Shown here piece by piece: positions 22,401-25,204 of a stretch of DNA of 25,204 bases. The notes under the pieces were generated by a model. That model was given only the letters and a program-made list of their open reading frames with translations, ran no database searches and was not told the DNA's origin. How positions within the stretch are numbered: the first letter of the stretch is position 1; each line of letters starts with the position of its first letter. This stretch comes from Promethearchaeota archaeon (GTDB lineage Archaea > Asgardarchaeota > Lokiarchaeia > Sigynarchaeales > SOKP01). The position numbers and the translations under genes were made by a program. The stretch is from the NCBI GenBank assembly GCA_016839635.1, contig JAEOTV010000222.1, positions 1 through 25,204 of the forward strand, written 5' to 3'.

Positions 22401-25204
22401 AATTGAGATGGAGTTAACCAACTTCACATATTTAATATTAAGCTGTTGTTTTTTCGTCTTTTTTACCTTAAATATATATACAATAAGCCTAGCCTCAAAT
22501 ATAATTACCAGATTACCTAATTTAAACAAATATCTAGATATTGTAATTTATGGAATAATATTATCAATCTCATCCATTTTTACCTTTTTGATCCTCTCAC
22601 TTAATCTTTTTGCTTTTCTAAATACTCTACCAGGGCTAATAAGTGGTTCAACTTTAGTCGGGTTCTTTTTCATTGTTTTTCTTCTATCGCTTATTTTCTT
22701 GAATAGTCTAAATGAAATGAAATTTACTCAAATTAAGATAATCATTGAGTTAACTACGTGGCTAATTGTTAAAATTGTAATTTGTATTTTATTAGTTTCT
22801 CTAATCGATTATTTTGTATATCAGTTCTTTATTTTAAATAAAATTACATTATTTTCTTTAACGTTTGCATTTTTCACTCCTCTTAGTCTTTATGTTTTAA
22901 AGAATTTGAAATATATTTCCTCTAAAAATCAATTTTTAATGAGGAAAATCACTTTATTAGTATTTATAATATCTACATTAAGTTTATATCTTGAAATTCT
23001 TTTTAATTTGACACCTCAAATCCCTATTTTCTATTATAATCCTTCATTTCATATAGCTACTCTTTTAATTACTCCGATTTTGATTATATTTTACTTTTCT
23101 ATGAAATTTAATAAAGTAGTGGAAGAAGAAGCTGTTTTAAAATTAATTGGTTTTTACTGTTTAACTTTTATATTATCCGTAAGTCTTCTTTATTTTAGTT
23201 CATTTTTTTCACTGATTCTTATTGTAATAGTATGTTTACTCATTCTTACTCAGAGAAGTATCTTTCCTCTTTTTAGATTTATAACTTATTTATTATTAAG
23301 TTATGTTATTGTTGTTGAAGTTTTAGTTGTTTTAACCTTTTTTGGAGTTATAAGTGCTTATAATATAGATCTAGTAGCTATATTTGCTATAAATTATCCC
23401 TTATCTATGAGCGTCATTTTATTTTTCTCGATTTTGTTAAATATAAAAAGAAATAACACCATCGAAAAATTTACATTATATTCTCTCATCTCAACCTTGT
23501 CTTTTATCTTTCTAAGCTTATTTACAAATATTTTACTTCTTTATAACATAACAATATCTCTTTTCCTGCTTTTGCTATTTTTGGGAATCTCTTTTTATCG
23601 TAAAGACGATGAACGCTATAAATGGTTTATAAATCCTTGCGTAATTCTATTCGTATTCGATTTTATTAGCTTTTTGTCATATTCAGTGCTATTTAATAAT
23701 CCTATTTTTAGAGAATATAATCCTATTTTAACTTTCACCTTAACACTAAGTATGACAGGATTTGCATTTGTTCTTTTGTTTAATGGTGCGTCAGCCAGAT
23801 TTAGGAAGAAATCGTTTTATATTGTATTAATATCAATTGTTATTTCTTTTCCGACGTTTATATATTTTCTAATAATAGCTTCATTATCCATGCCGTTATG
23901 GTCTCTAGTTCCCTTAATAGTTTCAATTAATTTTGGAGTCTTTTTATTTTATCTATCGATTGGAATTTATCAGTGGAAAATATCATGGGCAATTTGGAAA
24001 TCAGGCTGGTATATTTGGAACATCTTACCTATAGCAAACTGGTATATTATATATCAAAGTTTAACCGGAATGGATATTTTTACAACAGAGCTTTGGAGTA
24101 TTGGAACTTTTAGATTTGGGGGCTCTTTCTTTTTATCTCTAATAATTTGCTCTTTATTTTTCTTACCGGTGGTTTATAGTAAAATTAAGAAATATTTTTC
24201 TCTAATTCTTTTTGTTGTATGGGGGGAAACCTTGTTTTTACTTTATTGGTTTAGTCAAAACTTGTTTATAACGGATCTTATTCTAAGAAATTTATTTTTT
24301 ATTATGTTTTCAGTAACTCTTTTAATGCCCTTACTAGTATTGTTTAAATTTTGGAAAATAGTTTCAATTTTTTGGTTATTCCCGTTGACAATTATCAATG
24401 CTTTATTTTTATTGTTTTATTTAACTTCAATTGGACTCCCCCTAGAAATTACGATTTCCATTGACATTTTAGTTATTGGATTATTTTTAATTGTCTATTC
24501 CTTTTTCCCTAATATTAGATCTATAGGTCTGGTTTTGATAATTGCATATATTACAACTTTATTTGGTATTTTCTTGACTCTCTATTTTATTATCTATGCA
24601 ATATTACAACATCTAATTTTTGCACTAAATATAAGTCTGCTGATATTTGGATTTACTCTCTTTTCCTCTAAATACTTAAAATTGCCAAAAAGAATAATTG
24701 ACTTATTCCTTTCTTGGATTCTAATTATCAATTTCTCATGGTTGACGTTCAACACATTCTATTTCTTTCTAGGATTTTTAATTTTAGCTTTGTCATTAGG
24801 TTTAACTGTTTTTGGTTGCTCTTTTTTCATATTTAACCGCTATAAAATGAGATTATCTATAAATAAAATAATTCCATATCTAGCCGTGGCAGTTGGAACA
24901 TCCTTATCAATTTCTTCTTTAACTTCCATTTTATTTCAAGCCCCGATTGGAGTTTTAATAACTATTTTTTCTACAGTGTTTATTATTTTTCTATACAAAA
25001 TATTTATTGAATATCGATATGTCCTTTGGTTTATTTTTCCAATTCCTATAGTTTCTCCTATTATCGAATGGCTATTAACACTTGATTTAATTTATACTAA
25101 TTGGGTTTTTGCATTTTTAACCTGGCCGATGCTTTATCTTATCACTTTTCAAATTTTAATTAATCTTTTCAAGAATTCTGTTAAAGATGAAACTGATGAA
25201 ATAA
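19447..25204 (+). CDS. Giant polytopic membrane protein of repeated two-helix units (3' end outside window)
   Basis: From ATG 19447 the frame runs to the window edge without a stop: at least 1919 codons in DNA so AT-rich that a non-coding frame would meet a stop every dozen or so codons. A short polar N-terminus (MEPENSDNSQERIRKATEVL) is followed by hydrophobic segments of 20-25 residues to the end, by eye about 50-60, rich in Phe, Leu, Ile and Tyr. Segments come in pairs separated by Lys-rich loops, and the loops recur every 60-71 residues: for example Lys at 639, 701, 762, 833, 893, 959, 1028, 1097, 1167 and 1232, three of them in Lys-Ile/Val-Asn. No catalytic motif, ATP site, transporter signature or soluble domain was recognised. 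The many reverse-strand frames here are shadows. Location should be the cytoplasmic or an internal membrane; function unknown. Confidence 0.88.
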   Translation, partial: MEPENSDNSQERIRKATEVLHKSWWFAFFLIIAPLIIAFGIFWIFNFTGIGLFISLSFSVVGFMFSLLFFYKAFDKYRDNPFFINKTNNLSARIHVLFLISIVSFITTPIFILISPWDSFIYLPLISYAILYNIVYYYYHFQPVDFFDLKEGVFKHAKSTELMIKQPYNFLILLNYIIHIVFLAVTALTNFAWLYALLTNLVFYVIAFTSTKNQVKKIQDSINENKPILKDLTMFKRRFVATQIGLIFILLIQVPLITISTRILSGIPFLSLEVINNLFLVIIFVLFYFKSRFYVSFHYTSKLNLYAESERIKSSNEKAPLEYFKYQKYNSFLSCILIVLISLYSFLIGIPLLILIILPFVYFLLHYEQKAGLCSKIYNKFVILLNTIAILIYFSFGIIPVLIGTILLNFLVFCISLYFVLQIFVKLQYFVKENIIIFQNLLAVASFSLVLYTFFPMIIFEYTTFTPDPTVILVSNILLHSVFILVILLISNYVLGIRYFKVKSSKLFRRVVLLNSLLIELALFVFVNFRLYFLMELIPFLQVICISLIFFPIIFLVFLYLNYSLHVFPKEYFLKYSYFALWILLSDLFISLLIISLLSSVFILLAFDFLIASVFYYFIIKFGLNFERVKETRFKKYVKINSYLITVELLYLFFTLFYTALQALSLFDNILYSIFSSLAVVCAIINLISKKGIFSEDFYIKINVTVLLYSVVIAFYFFLMLTFNTIYVFIIPLMVSSIILFLPFFYLRKKRLYPTFTITAIKVNSVLLSVTLTLIPAIIGLEIFYLGLYFDLIFLLMTVINFTFYILFTIFSVYYYSLKKLNSKEKTVNFFLKSRLIIAFCISFTTIFYYPYFLLIGTLYALFLPLFALLFSWFFLFYYSYKKEYFNLEWIKKLIIYNFIALSGLIISIPTLIGLELARIGLVPNSILIITVTLSILFCFLKVSEVISSKIKLKTIYIKSFRGSGLIVWFSFTLLLSYYIASIFLIEMELTNFTYLILSCCFFVFFTLNIYTISLASNIITRLPNLNKYLDIVIYGIILSISSIFTFLILSLNLFAFLNTLPGLISGSTLVGFFFIVFLLSLIFLNSLNEMKFTQIKIIIELTTWLIVKIVICILLVSLIDYFVYQFFILNKITLFSLTFAFFTPLSLYVLKNLKYISSKNQFLMRKITLLVFIISTLSLYLEILFNLTPQIPIFYYNPSFHIATLLITPILIIFYFSMKFNKVVEEEAVLKLIGFYCLTFILSVSLLYFSSFFSLILIVIVCLLILTQRSIFPLFRFITYLLLSYVIVVEVLVVLTFFGVISAYNIDLVAIFAINYPLSMSVILFFSILLNIKRNNTIEKFTLYSLISTLSFIFLSLFTNILLLYNITISLFLLLLFLGISFYRKDDERYKWFINPCVILFVFDFISFLSYSVLFNNPIFREYNPILTFTLTLSMTGFAFVLLFNGASARFRKKSFYIVLISIVISFPTFIYFLIIASLSMPLWSLVPLIVSINFGVFLFYLSIGIYQWKISWAIWKSGWYIWNILPIANWYIIYQSLTGMDIFTTELWSIGTFRFGGSFFLSLIICSLFFLPVVYSKIKKYFSLILFVVWGETLFLLYWFSQNLFITDLILRNLFFIMFSVTLLMPLLVLFKFWKIVSIFWLFPLTIINALFLLFYLTSIGLPLEITISIDILVIGLFLIVYSFFPNIRSIGLVLIIAYITTLFGIFLTLYFIIYAILQHLIFALNISLLIFGFTLFSSKYLKLPKRIIDLFLSWILIINFSWLTFNTFYFFLGFLILALSLGLTVFGCSFFIFNRYKMRLSINKIIPYLAVAVGTSLSISSLTSILFQAPIGVLITIFSTVFIIFLYKIFIEYRYVLWFIFPIPIVSPIIEWLLTLDLIYTNWVFAFLTWPMLYLITFQILINLFKNSVKDETDEI

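Overview
The window looks like a piece of a strongly AT-rich archaeal chromosome. The archaeal signs are a tRNA gene without an encoded CCA, TATA-type promoters with little or no 5' leader, AGGTGA-type ribosome binding sites, a PhoU protein fused to an AbrB/SpoVT DNA-binding domain, an M42 aminopeptidase and a DapL-like aminotransferase. The composition, the gene mix and a giant polytopic membrane protein would fit an Asgard (Lokiarchaeia-like) genome. That last step is inference; no rRNA or universal marker is present to prove it.

Layout. Positions 1-1110 hold the 3' end of a protein whose tail resembles the phage/toxin BECR nuclease group, an orphan 183-residue protein, and a tRNA-Thr(UGU) gene with about 29 extra bases in its D-loop. 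Positions 1138-2241 (minus) encode an M42 metallopeptidase. Positions 2380-8526 look like a phosphate island: an alkaline-phosphatase-superfamily hydrolase whose first metal-binding Asp lies upstream of the open frame behind an A6 run (apparent frameshift), a DUF47/PhoU-like protein, a PiT phosphate transporter, a second DUF47 protein, a transglutaminase-fold protein on the other strand, and an AbrB-PhoU regulator with a near-leaderless promoter and a hairpin plus T-run terminator. AT-rich CTATATA-type repeats precede two of the phosphate transcription units.

Positions 8886-13702 form a redox block. A CrtI/phytoene-desaturase-like FAD oxidoreductase is translationally coupled to a three-domain reductase (FAD, NAD, plant-type 2Fe-2S). 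Converging on this pair is a minus-strand pair: a cysteine-rich double-4Fe-4S protein followed by a metallo-beta-lactamase-fold hydrolase that starts at TTG. Positions 13911-16899 hold a 57-residue small ORF, an MFS transporter and an LL-diaminopimelate-type aminotransferase. A 61-residue small protein (minus strand, probable CTG start behind a perfect GGAGGTGA) and a GH13 alpha-glucosidase are divergent around a 67-base nested inverted repeat.

From 19447 to the window edge there is one uninterrupted reading frame of at least 1919 codons. It encodes a giant membrane protein made of degenerate, roughly 60-70-residue two-helix units. It is the most unusual object here and is still open at base 25204.
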